A stretch of DNA of 64,000 nt from Marinobacter sp. es.042 (GTDB lineage: Bacteria > Pseudomonadota > Gammaproteobacteria > Pseudomonadales > Oleiphilaceae): NCBI RefSeq assembly GCF_900188315.1, contig NZ_LT897781.1, positions 62,001-126,000 on the forward strand. Direction: 5' to 3'. The stretch's first letter is position 1. Each line of letters starts with the position of its first letter. The position numbers were made by a program, and so were the translations under genes. Below the pieces are notes generated by a model, which made no database searches, had not been told where the DNA came from, and worked only from the letters and a program-made list of their open reading frames with translations. Below, piece after piece: positions 46,173 through 55,091 of this stretch.

Positions 46173-47215
46173 TGACGGACTCTGCGCCTTTTCGTGTCGC
46201 CATCAACGGGTACGGCCGAATCGGCCAGTGCGTGTTGCGTGCGCTTTATGAAAACGGCTTCCGCGACCACCTGCAGGTGGTCGCGATCAACGAGTTGTCG
46301 GATATCGACACCATTGCCCACCTGACCCGATACGATTCCACCCACGGGCGTTTTCAGGGTGACATTTCGGTATCGGGTCAGGACCTGATGGTCAATGGCG
46401 ATGCCATCCGCGTGTTAAGTCACGCTGACCCGGCAGAGCTGCCCTGGCGCCTGCTGGATGTCGATCTGGTACTGGAATGTTCCGGCGCCTTCTCGGATCG
46501 TGCTACGGCAGAGAAGCACATCGATTCCGGGGCCAGCCGCCTGCTTTTCTCGCAGCCGGCCGAGTCCGATGTGGACCGCACCGTTGTCTACGGGGTCAAC
46601 CACGCCGATCTCACACCGGAAGATGTGATCGTTGCAGCCGCTTCCTGCACCACCAACTGCCTGGTGCCTGTGATCAAGGTACTGGACGACGCCTTTGGTG
46701 TGCAGCAGGGCAGTACCACCACAATTCACGCGGCCATGAATGACCAGCCGGTTATCGATGCCTACCACCACCAGGATTTGCGACGAACCCGCAGCGCCCT
46801 GCACAACATCGTTCCGGTGGAAACCGGTCTTGCGAAAGGTATTGAGCGGTTGTTGCCGAGCATGGAAGGCAAGTTCAGTTCGGTCGCCATGCGGGTTCCG
46901 ACCATGAATGTCTCCGCCATCGACATGGTGGTGAATGTGGGCAAAGCCACCGACGTGGCAGCGGTGAACAGGCTGTTAAAAGAGGCCGCTTACGGCCCGT
47001 TAAAGAGCATACTCGGCTATACCGACGAACTGCTGGCCAGCTCCGACTTCAACCACGACGCCCATTCCGGCGTGGTGGATGGCGGCCAGACCCGGGTAAC
47101 CGGAGGCACTATGGTGAAAGTGCTGTGCTGGTTCGATAATGAGTGGGGGTTCGCGAACCGGATGCTTGATGTCAGCAAAAGCTGGTTAACCAAGACTGAA
47201 AACGGGGTCAGATGA
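46172..47215 (+). CDS. epd: Erythrose-4-phosphate dehydrogenase (GAPDH family)
   Basis: A 347-residue NAD enzyme that oxidises erythrose-4-phosphate, on the route to pyridoxal phosphate. The Rossmann motif is NGYGRIGQCVLRAL and the active-site Cys is in AAASCTTNCL. INELSDIDTIAHLTRYDSTHG near residue 40 is the Epd form rather than classical GapA. It overlaps the tkt stop by 1 bp. Its last codons and stop lie inside a palindromic repeat (47204-47233), so the C-terminus (ENGVR) is partly encoded by the repeat. Confidence 0.9.
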   Translation: MTDSAPFRVAINGYGRIGQCVLRALYENGFRDHLQVVAINELSDIDTIAHLTRYDSTHGRFQGDISVSGQDLMVNGDAIRVLSHADPAELPWRLLDVDLVLECSGAFSDRATAEKHIDSGASRLLFSQPAESDVDRTVVYGVNHADLTPEDVIVAAASCTTNCLVPVIKVLDDAFGVQQGSTTTIHAAMNDQPVIDAYHHQDLRRTRSALHNIVPVETGLAKGIERLLPSMEGKFSSVAMRVPTMNVSAIDMVVNVGKATDVAAVNRLLKEAAYGPLKSILGYTDELLASSDFNHDAHSGVVDGGQTRVTGGTMVKVLCWFDNEWGFANRMLDVSKSWLTKTENGVR

Positions 47216-47233
47216 AAGCGTTCATCTGACCCC
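47204..47233. repeat. Palindromic repeat copy 2, containing the epd stop codon
   Basis: GGGGTCAGATGAA-AGCG-TTCATCTGACCCC, identical to copy 1 over all 30 bp. The epd stop codon TGA is inside the left arm. No T-run on either side. Confidence 0.9.
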
Positions 47234-47262
47234 AAGTTCATGCAGACATAGGGAAGATTGTT

Positions 47263-48423
47263 ATGGCCATCAAGAGAATGACCGACCTTAACCTCGCCGG
47301 TAAGCGAGTGCTGATCCGCGAAGATTTGAACGTGCCGGTCAAGGACGGCAAAGTCTCCAGTGATGCCCGCATTCGCGCGTCATTGCCCACCATCAAGGCC
47401 GCTAAAGACGCGGGCGCCAAAGTCATGCTGATGTCCCACCTCGGCCGCCCGGAAGAAGGCGTTTACGACGAAGCGTCCTCCATGAAGCCTGTCGCCGACC
47501 ACCTGACCAAGGTACTGGGCCAGGAAGTTCGCCTGATCAAGGACTACCTGGATGGCGTTGAAGTGGCCGATGGCGAAGTTGTCCTGTTTGAGAACGTGCG
47601 CTTCAACAAGGGCGAAAAGAAAGACAACGAAGAGCTCGCGAAGAAGTACGCGGCTCTGTGCGATGTTTACGTGATGGACGCCTTCGGCACCGCCCATCGC
47701 GCCCAGGCCTCCACCCACGGAGTGGCCAGGTTTGCCCCCGAAGCCTGCGCAGGCCCGTTGCTGGCGGCCGAACTCGAAGCCCTGGGCAAAGCCCTGGATA
47801 ACCCGGCCAAACCCGTGGTGGCCATCGTTGGCGGCTCCAAGGTCTCCACCAAACTGGACGTGCTCAACGCCCTTGAGAAGGTTTGCGACTCCATCATCGT
47901 GGGCGGCGGCATCGCCAACACCTTCCTGGCCGCGGCCGGTCACCCGGTGGGCAAGTCCTTGTGCGAGCACGACCTGATCGACACCGCCAAAGACATCGCC
48001 AGCCGCGTCAAAATCCCGCTGCCGGTCGACGTGGTTGTTGCCAGCGAGTTCGCCGAAAGCGCCACCGCAACGGTCAAGAACATCTCCGACGTCACCGACG
48101 ACGACATGATTCTCGATGTGGGCCCGGAGACTGCAGGCGAATTCGCTGAACTGCTGAAAAACGCCAAGACCATCCTCTGGAATGGCCCTGTGGGCGTTTT
48201 CGAGTTCGACCAGTTCGGCAACGGCACCAAAGCACTTGCTCAGGCCATCGCCGATAGCGACGCCTTCTCCCTCGCCGGCGGTGGTGATACCGTCGCCGCC
48301 GTTGACAAGTACGGCGTTGCTGACAAAATCTCGTATATCTCCACCGGTGGTGGCGCGTTTCTGGAATTCGTAGAAGGCAAGACGCTCCCGGCAGTAGCGG
48401 TGCTGGAAGAACGCGGCGCGTAA
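47263..48423 (+). CDS. pgk: Phosphoglycerate kinase
   Basis: A 386-residue glycolytic kinase that transfers phosphate between 1,3-bisphosphoglycerate and ADP. It shows RxDxNVP ([15 protein letters not shown]), the SHLGRP site, [12 protein letters not shown], and the C-terminal [12 protein letters not shown] nucleotide region. The ribosome site is AGGGA, 8-9 nt upstream. Third gene of the tkt-epd-pgk-fba cluster, separated from epd by the palindromic repeat. Confidence 0.98.
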   Translation: MAIKRMTDLNLAGKRVLIREDLNVPVKDGKVSSDARIRASLPTIKAAKDAGAKVMLMSHLGRPEEGVYDEASSMKPVADHLTKVLGQEVRLIKDYLDGVEVADGEVVLFENVRFNKGEKKDNEELAKKYAALCDVYVMDAFGTAHRAQASTHGVARFAPEACAGPLLAAELEALGKALDNPAKPVVAIVGGSKVSTKLDVLNALEKVCDSIIVGGGIANTFLAAAGHPVGKSLCEHDLIDTAKDIASRVKIPLPVDVVVASEFAESATATVKNISDVTDDDMILDVGPETAGEFAELLKNAKTILWNGPVGVFEFDQFGNGTKALAQAIADSDAFSLAGGGDTVAAVDKYGVADKISYISTGGGAFLEFVEGKTLPAVAVLEERGA

Positions 48424-48477
48424 CGAGTTACTGAAAGAATCCAACTATCCCTAAAGTCCAAATGAAGGAGACGACCC

Positions 48478-49542
48478 ATGGCCCTGATTTCGATGCGGCA
48501 AATGCTGGATCACGCCGCCGAGCATGGTTACGGTGTGCCAGCCTTTAACGTCAACAACCTGGAACAGATGCGCGCCATCATGGAAGCCGCCGACAAAACC
48601 GATTCGCCGGTGATTGTCCAGGCCTCCGCCGGTGCCCGTAAGTACGCCGGTGCGCCATTTCTGCGCCATCTGATCCTGGCGGCCATCGAGGAATTCCCGC
48701 ACATCCCGGTGGTCATGCACCAGGACCATGGCACCAGTCCCTCCGTGTGCCAGCGCTCCATCCAGCTGGGCTTCAGCTCCGTGATGATGGACGGCTCCCT
48801 CGGTGAAGACGGTAAAACCCCCACCGACTACGAATACAACGTCGACGTTACCCGTCGCACCGTTGAAATGGCCCATGCCTGTGGTGTCTCCGTGGAAGGC
48901 GAGCTGGGCTGCCTGGGTTCTCTCGAAACCGGCCAGGCCGGTGAAGAAGACGGCATCGGTGCCGAAGGTACCCTGGATCACAGCCAGATGCTGACCGACC
49001 CGGAAGAAGCGGCGGACTTCGTCAAGAAAACCCACGTTGATGCCCTGGCCATCGCCATCGGCACCAGCCACGGCGCCTACAAGTTTACCCGTCCGCCCAC
49101 AGGCGACATCCTGGCCATCGACCAGATCAAAGCCATCCACGCCCGCATCCCGGACACCCACCTGGTTATGCACGGCTCCAGCTCCGTACCCCAGGAGTGG
49201 CTGAAGATCATCAACGAATACGGTGGCGAGATTCCGGAAACCTATGGTGTGCCGGTCGAAGAAATCGTAGAGGGCATCAAGCACGGCGTGCGCAAGGTCA
49301 ACATCGATACCGACCTGCGCCTTGCCAGCACTGGTGCCGTTCGTCGCTTCCTGGCTGAAAACCCGGCCGAGTTCGACCCGCGCAAATTCCTCAAGGAAAC
49401 CATGAAGGCCATGACCGAGGTGTGCATCGCACGGTACGAGGCCTTCGGTTGTGCCGGCAACGCCAGCAAAATCAAGCCGATGAACCTTGAGCGCATGTTC
49501 GAGCGTTACGCTTCCGGTGAGCTGGATCCGAAAGTTAAGTAA
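48478..49542 (+). CDS. fba: Class II fructose-bisphosphate aldolase
   Basis: A 354-residue zinc-dependent aldolase. Zinc and substrate residues are seen in [10 protein letters not shown] (about 80), GTSHGAYKF (about 195) and [12 protein letters not shown] (about 232). It has the C-terminal length of the class IIA/Calvin-type aldolases. AAGGAG lies 8 nt before the ATG. Last gene of the cluster; a strong hairpin follows 11 bp after the stop. Confidence 0.97.
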   Translation: MALISMRQMLDHAAEHGYGVPAFNVNNLEQMRAIMEAADKTDSPVIVQASAGARKYAGAPFLRHLILAAIEEFPHIPVVMHQDHGTSPSVCQRSIQLGFSSVMMDGSLGEDGKTPTDYEYNVDVTRRTVEMAHACGVSVEGELGCLGSLETGQAGEEDGIGAEGTLDHSQMLTDPEEAADFVKKTHVDALAIAIGTSHGAYKFTRPPTGDILAIDQIKAIHARIPDTHLVMHGSSSVPQEWLKIINEYGGEIPETYGVPVEEIVEGIKHGVRKVNIDTDLRLASTGAVRRFLAENPAEFDPRKFLKETMKAMTEVCIARYEAFGCAGNASKIKPMNLERMFERYASGELDPKVK

Positions 49543-49553
49543 GTTCTGTCATT

Positions 49554-49581
49554 CATTTGGGGCGGATCTCCGCCCCAAATG
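49554..49581 (+). terminator. Strong hairpin after fba
   Basis: CATTTGGGGCGGA (49554-49566) pairs perfectly with TCCGCCCCAAATG (49569-49581). The stem is terminator-like, but no T-run follows on either strand. Confidence 0.6.
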
Positions 49582-49696
49582 CCTGACCCACCTCAAGTAC
49601 GAACGACCTTCCCCTTGTAATTTCCCCAATCTCATCAAATATAGTGGTTAGTAAGCGGGCATACGCCCAGCAGAATAACCAGTGGTGAGGATCCTG

Positions 49697-50668
49697 ATGG
49701 ACTTCAAAGACTATTACGCCGTACTCGGTGTGAGTGAGTCTGCCTCCGCCGAGGAGATAAAAAAAGCCTACCGAAAACTGGCACGGAAATACCATCCGGA
49801 TGTCAGTAAGGAAGAGGACGCCGACACCAAATTCAAGGAAGTGGGTGAAGCCTACGAAGTACTGAAAGATCCCGAGAAGCGCGCGGAGTACGACCAGCTA
49901 CGTAAATACGGCGCCAGGGCGGATGGTTCTTTCGAGCCGCCTCCGGGTTGGCAAAGCGGTGCCGGTTTCGGTGGCGGAGGGTATACCGATGCCGACGCGC
50001 GCCAGTTCAGCGACTTCTTCGAGGAGATATTCGGAGGTGGCCGGCAGGGCGGTTTCTCTGGGGGCCACGGTGGTGGCGGTTTCCGCCAGAACATGAGAAT
50101 GCGCGGTGAGGATGTGCATGCGAGGCTCGCCCTGTTCATGGAAGAAGCGTTTCACGGCTGTGAAAAGCAGGTTTCTTTCGGGGTACATGAGGCCGATGAG
50201 CATGGCCGGGTGATACCGCGGCAAAAGACCCTGAAAGTGAAGATTCCCGCAGGCATGCGCGAGGGCCAGCATATTCGCCTCAAAGGCCAGGGAGCGCCGG
50301 GCATTGGTGGCGGAGAACCAGGCGATCTGTTCATTGAAGTGGAACTGGCACCCCACCCACATTTCGCGGTGGAGGGCCGGGATGTGCTGGTCACGGTGCC
50401 GATTGCTCCCTGGGAAGCGGCCCTGGGAGCAACGGTGACCGTGCCAACCGTTGGCTCAAAGGTGAATGTAAAAGTGCCGAAGGGTTCCACTAGTGGACGG
50501 AAGCTGCGCCTCAAGGGTAAGGGTTTCCCGGGCAAGCACCCGGGCGATCAGATTGTCATCCTGCAGATTGCCATGCCCGAGAAACACAGCCCTGAGGCCG
50601 AAAAGCTCTACGAGCAGCTGGCCGAGGCCGAGAAGCAATTCAATCCACGCAGCAAGCTTCACGTGTGA
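49697..50668 (+). CDS. cbpA: Curved DNA-binding protein / DnaJ-class co-chaperone
   Basis: A 323-residue DnaJ family co-chaperone that stimulates DnaK and binds curved DNA. The N-terminal J domain has HPD at residues 33-35 ([11 protein letters not shown]). A Gly/Phe-rich linker (about 75-130) and two C-terminal substrate domains follow; there is no zinc-finger, as in CbpA. The start at 49697 has GAGG 6 nt upstream; a longer frame adds five residues. cbpM follows 13 bp later. Confidence 0.93.
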   Translation: MDFKDYYAVLGVSESASAEEIKKAYRKLARKYHPDVSKEEDADTKFKEVGEAYEVLKDPEKRAEYDQLRKYGARADGSFEPPPGWQSGAGFGGGGYTDADARQFSDFFEEIFGGGRQGGFSGGHGGGGFRQNMRMRGEDVHARLALFMEEAFHGCEKQVSFGVHEADEHGRVIPRQKTLKVKIPAGMREGQHIRLKGQGAPGIGGGEPGDLFIEVELAPHPHFAVEGRDVLVTVPIAPWEAALGATVTVPTVGSKVNVKVPKGSTSGRKLRLKGKGFPGKHPGDQIVILQIAMPEKHSPEAEKLYEQLAEAEKQFNPRSKLHV

Positions 50669-50681
50669 GCGGGAGTAAGGT

Positions 50682-51038
50682 ATGAGCAATAAAGATCATG
50701 TGCTGACGGTAGAGGTACTTGACCAGAGTGGCAGCACCTTCACCCTGCGTGAAATCTGCGAACGTGGCGAGTGCCACGCAGAGTTCGTTATCAAGCTGGT
50801 CAATTTCGGCATCATCGCCCCGTTGGAAGATTTGCCCGAGACCGTTCACTGGCAGTTCGACATTGCGGCCCTCAGCCGGCTGCGCAAGGCCCAGAGACTG
50901 CAAAGGGATCTGAAAATGAATCTGCCGGGGCTGGCCCTGTCGCTGGAACTGCTGGATGAAGTTGAAACCATGCGCAGGAAGGTCGCGCGCCTGGAACAGC
51001 GGCTGGCCCAGCTGTCTCCGGATCAGGGCACTGGCTGA
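50682..51038 (+). CDS. cbpM: CbpA modulator CbpM
   Basis: A 118-residue MerR-like protein that binds the CbpA J domain and blocks its action. The pattern FTLREICERGECHAEFVIKLVNFGIIAP and the C-terminal coiled coil (ELLDEVETMRRKVARLEQRL) are typical. AGTAAGG lies about 5 nt before the ATG. Second gene of cbpA-cbpM. Its end overlaps the convergent binding-protein gene by 16 bp. Confidence 0.9.
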   Translation: MSNKDHVLTVEVLDQSGSTFTLREICERGECHAEFVIKLVNFGIIAPLEDLPETVHWQFDIAALSRLRKAQRLQRDLKMNLPGLALSLELLDEVETMRRKVARLEQRLAQLSPDQGTG

Positions 51039-51805
51039 GCGCTGAAAATCCTTTCGAGGGTGCCTTCATCGCGCATGTGGGCGATGGCCTGGTTAAAACG
51101 TTCCAGCTCGAAGATCACGGGTGATGCCTTTGACAGCCCTATATAAAACGGCAGGGCTTCGAAAGGGCCATCTGCGTAAGTAAGCCGCTGTCGCAAATCG
51201 GGGAATTCAACCATCGAAAATTCGGCTGCAGGTTTGTTAACCAGGAATACGTCTATACGTCCCAGGTCGAGGCGCCGGAGGTTGCTCAATATGTTCGGCG
51301 CCTCTTCAACCACTAGATCGAATTCATCAACGGCTTGGTTGAACCTTTCACCGTAGTTGAACCCAGCTGTTACACCGATACGAACACCCTTGAAGTCGGC
51401 AAAGCTTTCAAAGCTGTGACCGAAACGCCTGTCTGCCTGATGCCAGACCAGGTTTTGGTCTTCATGAACGGAGTCGGTAAATGTCAGGTAGGCTGCCCGT
51501 TCATCGTTCCGGGTCAGCAGCATGACGCCGTCGTAGTCGCCGGTTTCTGCCCACAACAGACAGCGTTTCCACGGTAACAGCCTCAGCTGGAAGTCGACCT
51601 CCAGCCTTTCTCCGAGTTCCTTGAATAACTCGACGGCAATACCGCCTTCGGGCACAGAGTCAATCTCTCCCAGTGTGTAGGGGGCCCAGGGATCTTCGCA
51701 GAACCTGAGCTGCGCGCGCCGCTCCGCCGAAGCGGACTGGGCGAAAAACATCAGGGCTGAAAACGTTAACAGGAACCCTGTAAAGACACCCGGGAGAACT
51801 TTCAT
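51023..51805 (-). CDS. Family 3 extracellular solute-binding protein, lone
   Basis: A 260-residue periplasmic protein. The signal peptide ends near SASA (residue 28). The mature part has FCEDPWAPYT, VELFKELGERL and DGVMLLTRNDERAAYLTFTD, the family 3 form, with a Cys pair region (LLPWKRCLLWAE) seen in the orphan, non-transport subgroup. No permease or ATPase is nearby, so it may serve a sensor or enzyme role rather than uptake. A further start-proximal ribosome site is weak. Confidence 0.82.
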   Translation of the reverse strand: MKVLPGVFTGFLLTFSALMFFAQSASAERRAQLRFCEDPWAPYTLGEIDSVPEGGIAVELFKELGERLEVDFQLRLLPWKRCLLWAETGDYDGVMLLTRNDERAAYLTFTDSVHEDQNLVWHQADRRFGHSFESFADFKGVRIGVTAGFNYGERFNQAVDEFDLVVEEAPNILSNLRRLDLGRIDVFLVNKPAAEFSMVEFPDLRQRLTYADGPFEALPFYIGLSKASPVIFELERFNQAIAHMRDEGTLERIFSAQPVP

Positions 51806-51874
51806 GGTTATGCCAATTTGCCAGTTGCGCTTTTGATGACAAATTGTAGAACCTGGTGGACTTCTATGCCGCTG

Positions 51875-52051
51875 TTATTTTTCCTGTGAAGAAAGCTGTT
51901 GTATCTCGGCATAGATTTTCTCGGCCTCCTCCATGAGGGTTCCATGGGTCCGCAGGTCGCCATTGCGCTGTGCGTCCAGTGCTTTGGCAAGTTTCGCCTC
52001 GTATTGTTTCTGCAGTTTTTTCTTCGGATCGCCTTTCAAAAATCCCAACAT
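51875..52051 (-). CDS. Small DUF6435-type protein
   Basis: A 58-residue protein, MLGFLKGDPKKKLQKQ..., rich in Lys and Glu and predicted to be wholly helical (YEAKLAKALDAQRNGDL ... MEEAEKIYAEIQQL). I recognise it as the DUF6435 type, common in marine gammaproteobacteria, with no known function. It has no signal peptide. AGG lies about 10 nt before the ATG. It is followed 69 bp later by the binding-protein gene and is divergent from the first DUF5666 gene, with the tandem palindromes at 52151-52194 between them. Confidence 0.78.
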   Translation of the reverse strand: MLGFLKGDPKKKLQKQYEAKLAKALDAQRNGDLRTHGTLMEEAEKIYAEIQQLSSQEK

Positions 52052-52150
52052 CTTAATGAACCTGTTTTGGTTTAACGTTCAAAGATTTACGTTTTTTGCT
52101 CCATAAAGTTCACAAAATTTTCATGATCGAAAACTGGACAGCCAAAAATA

Positions 52151-52168
52151 ATGGGATTAAATTCCCAA
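52151..52168. promoter_or_regulatory. ATGGGA-N6-TCCCAA box 1
   Basis: ATGGGA-TTAAAT-TCCCAA, upstream of the first DUF5666 gene (88 bp before its start). First of a tandem pair; dyad centres of boxes 1 and 2 are 26 bp apart. Confidence 0.7.
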
Positions 52169-52176
52169 TTACAGAT

Positions 52177-52194
52177 ATGGGAAAAAATTCCCAA
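52177..52194. promoter_or_regulatory. ATGGGA-N6-TCCCAA box 2
   Basis: ATGGGA-AAAAAT-TCCCAA, 62 bp before the DUF5666 start. With the following AATT it repeats box 1 over 20 bp with two differences. Confidence 0.7.
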
Positions 52195-52256
52195 TTTATT
52201 GTCGGGTGCTAAAACGTGGTCGCCCGGGGACGCAACAACAAGCCTGGAGAAGAACG

Positions 52257-53717
52257 ATGAATCGCAAACCTTTAGCAATAGCAGTGAAACTGGCCATGAC
52301 CGGCGCTCTTGCTGGCGCGCTCGCCGCTTGCGGAGGCGGTGGCTCTGGAGACGCCTCAACAAGTGATGCTTCATCGGGGACCAGTGTCGGGGCGGTATCC
52401 GGTTTCGGCAGTGTTTACGTGAACGGTACCCGATTTGAGACCAACGGCAGCGTTAGCAGCGACGATGGCCTGGAACGCGAGGATCAGCTCGAAAAGGGCA
52501 TGATCCTCAAAGTTGAGGGCGATTGGGATGACAGTGGTCAGGGGCGGGCGGACAAGGTCAGTTATGACGATACCCTGCGCGGGCCAATTTCCGGCATGAG
52601 TTGGGATGAGGTTACCCGCACCGGAACTCTCACCATGCTTGGCCAGAGCATTGCCCTGGATGGCAAAACCGTTTTCCGCGGCGCAACACCAACGGCTCTT
52701 GCCGACAATCCCCAGGGCTACCGTGTAAGAGTCAGCGCATGGCGCCTTGAGGATGGCAGCTTCCGGGCAAGCTTTGTTGGTGCCCGGGCCATTGGTCTGG
52801 AATTCGATGACAACAACGAAGTAGAAATTGAAGGCGTTGTTGCCGATCTGGACACAAGCGCCCAGACCTTCACCATCAACGGTTTCCTGGTTGATTACAC
52901 CAGCGCTGTCGGCGATGACGGCTTCTCACTGGGCGATCTGGCAAACGGAATCGGGGTGGAAGTGGAAGGCTACCTGGACGGCAACACCATCATGGCCGAG
53001 GAGATCGATGATGAGGACGACCTCTTCGACGATGATGACGATGTCGAAATCTCCGGAAGCATTTATGACTATGACGCCGCCAGTGGTCAGTTCTCGGTAA
53101 ATGGAGTGCGCGTCCAGATTGATGGTGGCACCGAGTTCGACGATCTCCGCGAAAGCAGCCTTGCCGATGGCCTGTTTGTGAAAGTGGAAGGGGATTTCCG
53201 CAATGGCGTCCTGGTGGCTGAAGAGATCGAAGGCCGGGATTCCGATGCCGAGCTGGATGGTCGCATCGAGTCTCTTGATCTGACCAATGAAACCATGGTC
53301 GTCAGTGGCGTCCGGGTCCAGCTGACCGGCAATACCCTGATTGATGACGACGACGATGACGAAGATGACCTTCGCAGTCGTGTCCAGGATATCCAGAGCC
53401 TGCAGGTGGGAGACTATCTCGAAATTGAAGGTCGCCAGCAGAGTAGTGAAGGCGGATTCCTCGAGGCCATCAGCATTGAACGCGAGGATGACGACGATGA
53501 TGACGATTTTGAGCTCGAGGCACGGGTGAGTGCCATCGGAGCCGATTCCATCACCATCATGAATCTTGAGGTGCTTCGCAATGGCTACAGCCTCTCCGGC
53601 GCCCAGGTTGGTGATGAAGTGGAAATCGGGTACCGCCAGACCAGCGGTGGCCTGTATGAGCTGACCGAGAACGTCGAGGTCGACGACAGCAATGACGACA
53701 GTGACAGCGATGATTGA
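52257..53717 (+). CDS. DUF5666 lipoprotein, copy A
   Basis: A 486-residue secreted lipoprotein. The signal peptide has a lipobox LAAC (lipidated Cys25) followed by a Gly-rich spacer; Gly at +2 points to the outer membrane. The mature part is a string of five or so DUF5666 units, each close to the pattern E(I/L)EGxVxxxD...FxVNGxxVxxxxxTxFDD (for example near residues 195, 265, 335, 410). Between and within units are Asp-rich runs that could bind calcium. Function is unknown. GGAGAAG lies 5-8 nt before the ATG; a longer frame to 52206 runs into the promoter. Upstream are the tandem ATGGGA-N6-TCCCAA boxes. Confidence 0.85.
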   Translation: MNRKPLAIAVKLAMTGALAGALAACGGGGSGDASTSDASSGTSVGAVSGFGSVYVNGTRFETNGSVSSDDGLEREDQLEKGMILKVEGDWDDSGQGRADKVSYDDTLRGPISGMSWDEVTRTGTLTMLGQSIALDGKTVFRGATPTALADNPQGYRVRVSAWRLEDGSFRASFVGARAIGLEFDDNNEVEIEGVVADLDTSAQTFTINGFLVDYTSAVGDDGFSLGDLANGIGVEVEGYLDGNTIMAEEIDDEDDLFDDDDDVEISGSIYDYDAASGQFSVNGVRVQIDGGTEFDDLRESSLADGLFVKVEGDFRNGVLVAEEIEGRDSDAELDGRIESLDLTNETMVVSGVRVQLTGNTLIDDDDDDEDDLRSRVQDIQSLQVGDYLEIEGRQQSSEGGFLEAISIEREDDDDDDDFELEARVSAIGADSITIMNLEVLRNGYSLSGAQVGDEVEIGYRQTSGGLYELTENVEVDDSNDDSDSDD

Positions 53718-53779
53718 TCAGTGACCCACCGGAGCGGGCCGGGGTGTTGTCGGCCCGCATTCTGGCTTTCGAAGTCGCT

Positions 53780-53797
53780 ATGGGAATACAATCCCAA
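53780..53797. promoter_or_regulatory. ATGGGA-N6-TCCCAA box 3, abutting the DUF6502 start
   Basis: ATGGGA-ATACAA-TCCCAA ends 2 bp before the ATG of the DUF6502 gene, where a ribosome site would normally be. Same half-sites and spacing as boxes 1 and 2. Confidence 0.7.
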
Positions 53798-53799
53798 AC

Positions 53800-54648
53800 A
53801 TGAAAAAGCCCAACCCCCTGCATCAAGCGCTGTTTCGCATTCTGCGCCCTCTGGCGAGGTTGCTGTTGCGCAATGGTATTCCTTTCGGTGAGTTCTCCGA
53901 GCTGGTTAAACGTGCCTATGTGGAAGCCGCCCTGGAGGACTTCACCGACGACCGGAGAAAGCCCACGGACTCACGGGCTGCAGTCATGACCGGGCTGACC
54001 CGCAAGGAAGTCAAACGCCAGCGGGAGATCCTGGCAGGGGAGGATGCTGGGAGCCGCGACGTGCTTCATACCAACCGGGCGTCCCGTGTGGTATCGGGCT
54101 GGGTCCACGATGCGGTGTTTCAGGCCGAGGACGGAGAGCCTGCAATGCTGGCTTTCGACGGGCCTGCAAGCTTCAGCGAGCTGGTCAAACGCTACAGCGG
54201 TGATATGCCGCCCCGTGCCGTGCTGGATGAGCTGCTTCGGGTGGGCGTGGTTTCTGTAGACGGGGAGTCCGGCGGGCTGGTACTGCAGCAAAGGGCCTAT
54301 GTTCCTGCTGGAGACAGCGAGGAAATGCTCCAGATCTTCGGCGAGGATGTGTCGGATCTCATCGCGACCATTGATCACAATCTGGTCAGCGACGAATCCG
54401 GGCAGCCACCGCTGTTCCAGCGAACCCTGACCTATAACAACATCCCGCCGGAAGTGATGGAGCGCTGGCGCAGGCACGCAGCCGCCCAGTCCCAGGCGCT
54501 TCTGGAACAGCTGGACCAATGGCTTGGGCCCCATGACCGCGATATATCCGGGCAAACGTCCAACAGTGAATCCGGAGAGTCTATCCGCACGGGTGTGAGC
54601 ATCTTCTTTTTTGAAGAGCCGGCCGGTAAAGATCCGAAAGGAGAATAA
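53800..54648 (+). CDS. DUF6502-family protein, probable DNA-binding regulator
   Basis: A 282-residue soluble protein. The conserved N-terminus NPLHQALFRILRPLARLL is followed by GIPFGEFSELVKRAYVEAA and a helix-turn-helix-like segment (about 57-78: SRAAVMTGLTRKEVKRQRE). The middle third (about 97-170) carries PAMLAFDGPASFSELVKR and AVLDELLRVGVV, which recur in the damaged copy next door. Family function is not established; DNA binding is inferred from the helix-turn-helix. No ribosome site is visible: the palindromic box 3 occupies that space. GGAG in its last codons serves the next reading frame, 5 nt downstream. Confidence 0.82.
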   Translation: MKKPNPLHQALFRILRPLARLLLRNGIPFGEFSELVKRAYVEAALEDFTDDRRKPTDSRAAVMTGLTRKEVKRQREILAGEDAGSRDVLHTNRASRVVSGWVHDAVFQAEDGEPAMLAFDGPASFSELVKRYSGDMPPRAVLDELLRVGVVSVDGESGGLVLQQRAYVPAGDSEEMLQIFGEDVSDLIATIDHNLVSDESGQPPLFQRTLTYNNIPPEVMERWRRHAAAQSQALLEQLDQWLGPHDRDISGQTSNSESGESIRTGVSIFFFEEPAGKDPKGE

Positions 54649-54653
54649 CCGCT

Positions 54654-55051
54654 ATGAGTCTCACGAGGCAGCCAAACATTTGTCGCTGGGAGCCAACGGA
54701 GCTTGCGAGCACGATACTCTCTTGGCCTTCCAGGCAGGTAATCCACTCATGGATCAGCTCCAACGAATTCCTCGATGAGCATCACGACCCTGTCATGCTG
54801 ATGATGAACAATCACGCCACGAATTCTTTCCGCAATCTGGTGCTAACAACTAACCCCGATTTGGCACCAGCGGTTGTTCTCAATGAGCTGCTTCGTAAGG
54901 GGGTGGTGAGACCCTGGATAGCGGATATCTGATGTTAAGACGAAGTGTCTACGCGCCGTCGCAGCCCCGGCTTGCCCACAAGCCCCGACTCGACCAGGAG
55001 TTTGAAACCGAGTTTGAGATTCCTCGCAGGCGCTTTGATGATGCTATATAA
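54654..55051 (+). pseudogene. Frameshifted, truncated second DUF6502 copy
   Basis: The first frame (54654-54932, 92 codons) aligns with the middle of the intact DUF6502 protein: VIHSWISSNEF / VVSGWVHDAVF, DPVMLM / EPAMLA and VVLNELLRKGVV / AVLDELLRVGVV. Around 54900-54910 the match moves to another frame: LDSGYLMLRRSVYAP lines up with VDGESGGLVLQQRAYVP. The second frame ends at 55051 without the remaining 110 or so residues, and the N-terminal helix-turn-helix part is also missing. The stop of the first frame and an ATG of the second overlap (TGATG), and a ribosome site precedes 54654, so short peptides could still be made. Confidence 0.75.
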
Positions 55052-55091
55052 GAGATACCGGTCAGGAACGTCGGTAAGGGAGAAAAAAGGC

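Noticed and set aside
49615..49645. Sigma-70-like promoter before cbpA (TTGTAA ... TATAGT), and CCCCAAT hinting at heat-shock sigma factor
   Set aside because: Spacing is 19 bp for the first and far too short for the second; not supported enough to list.
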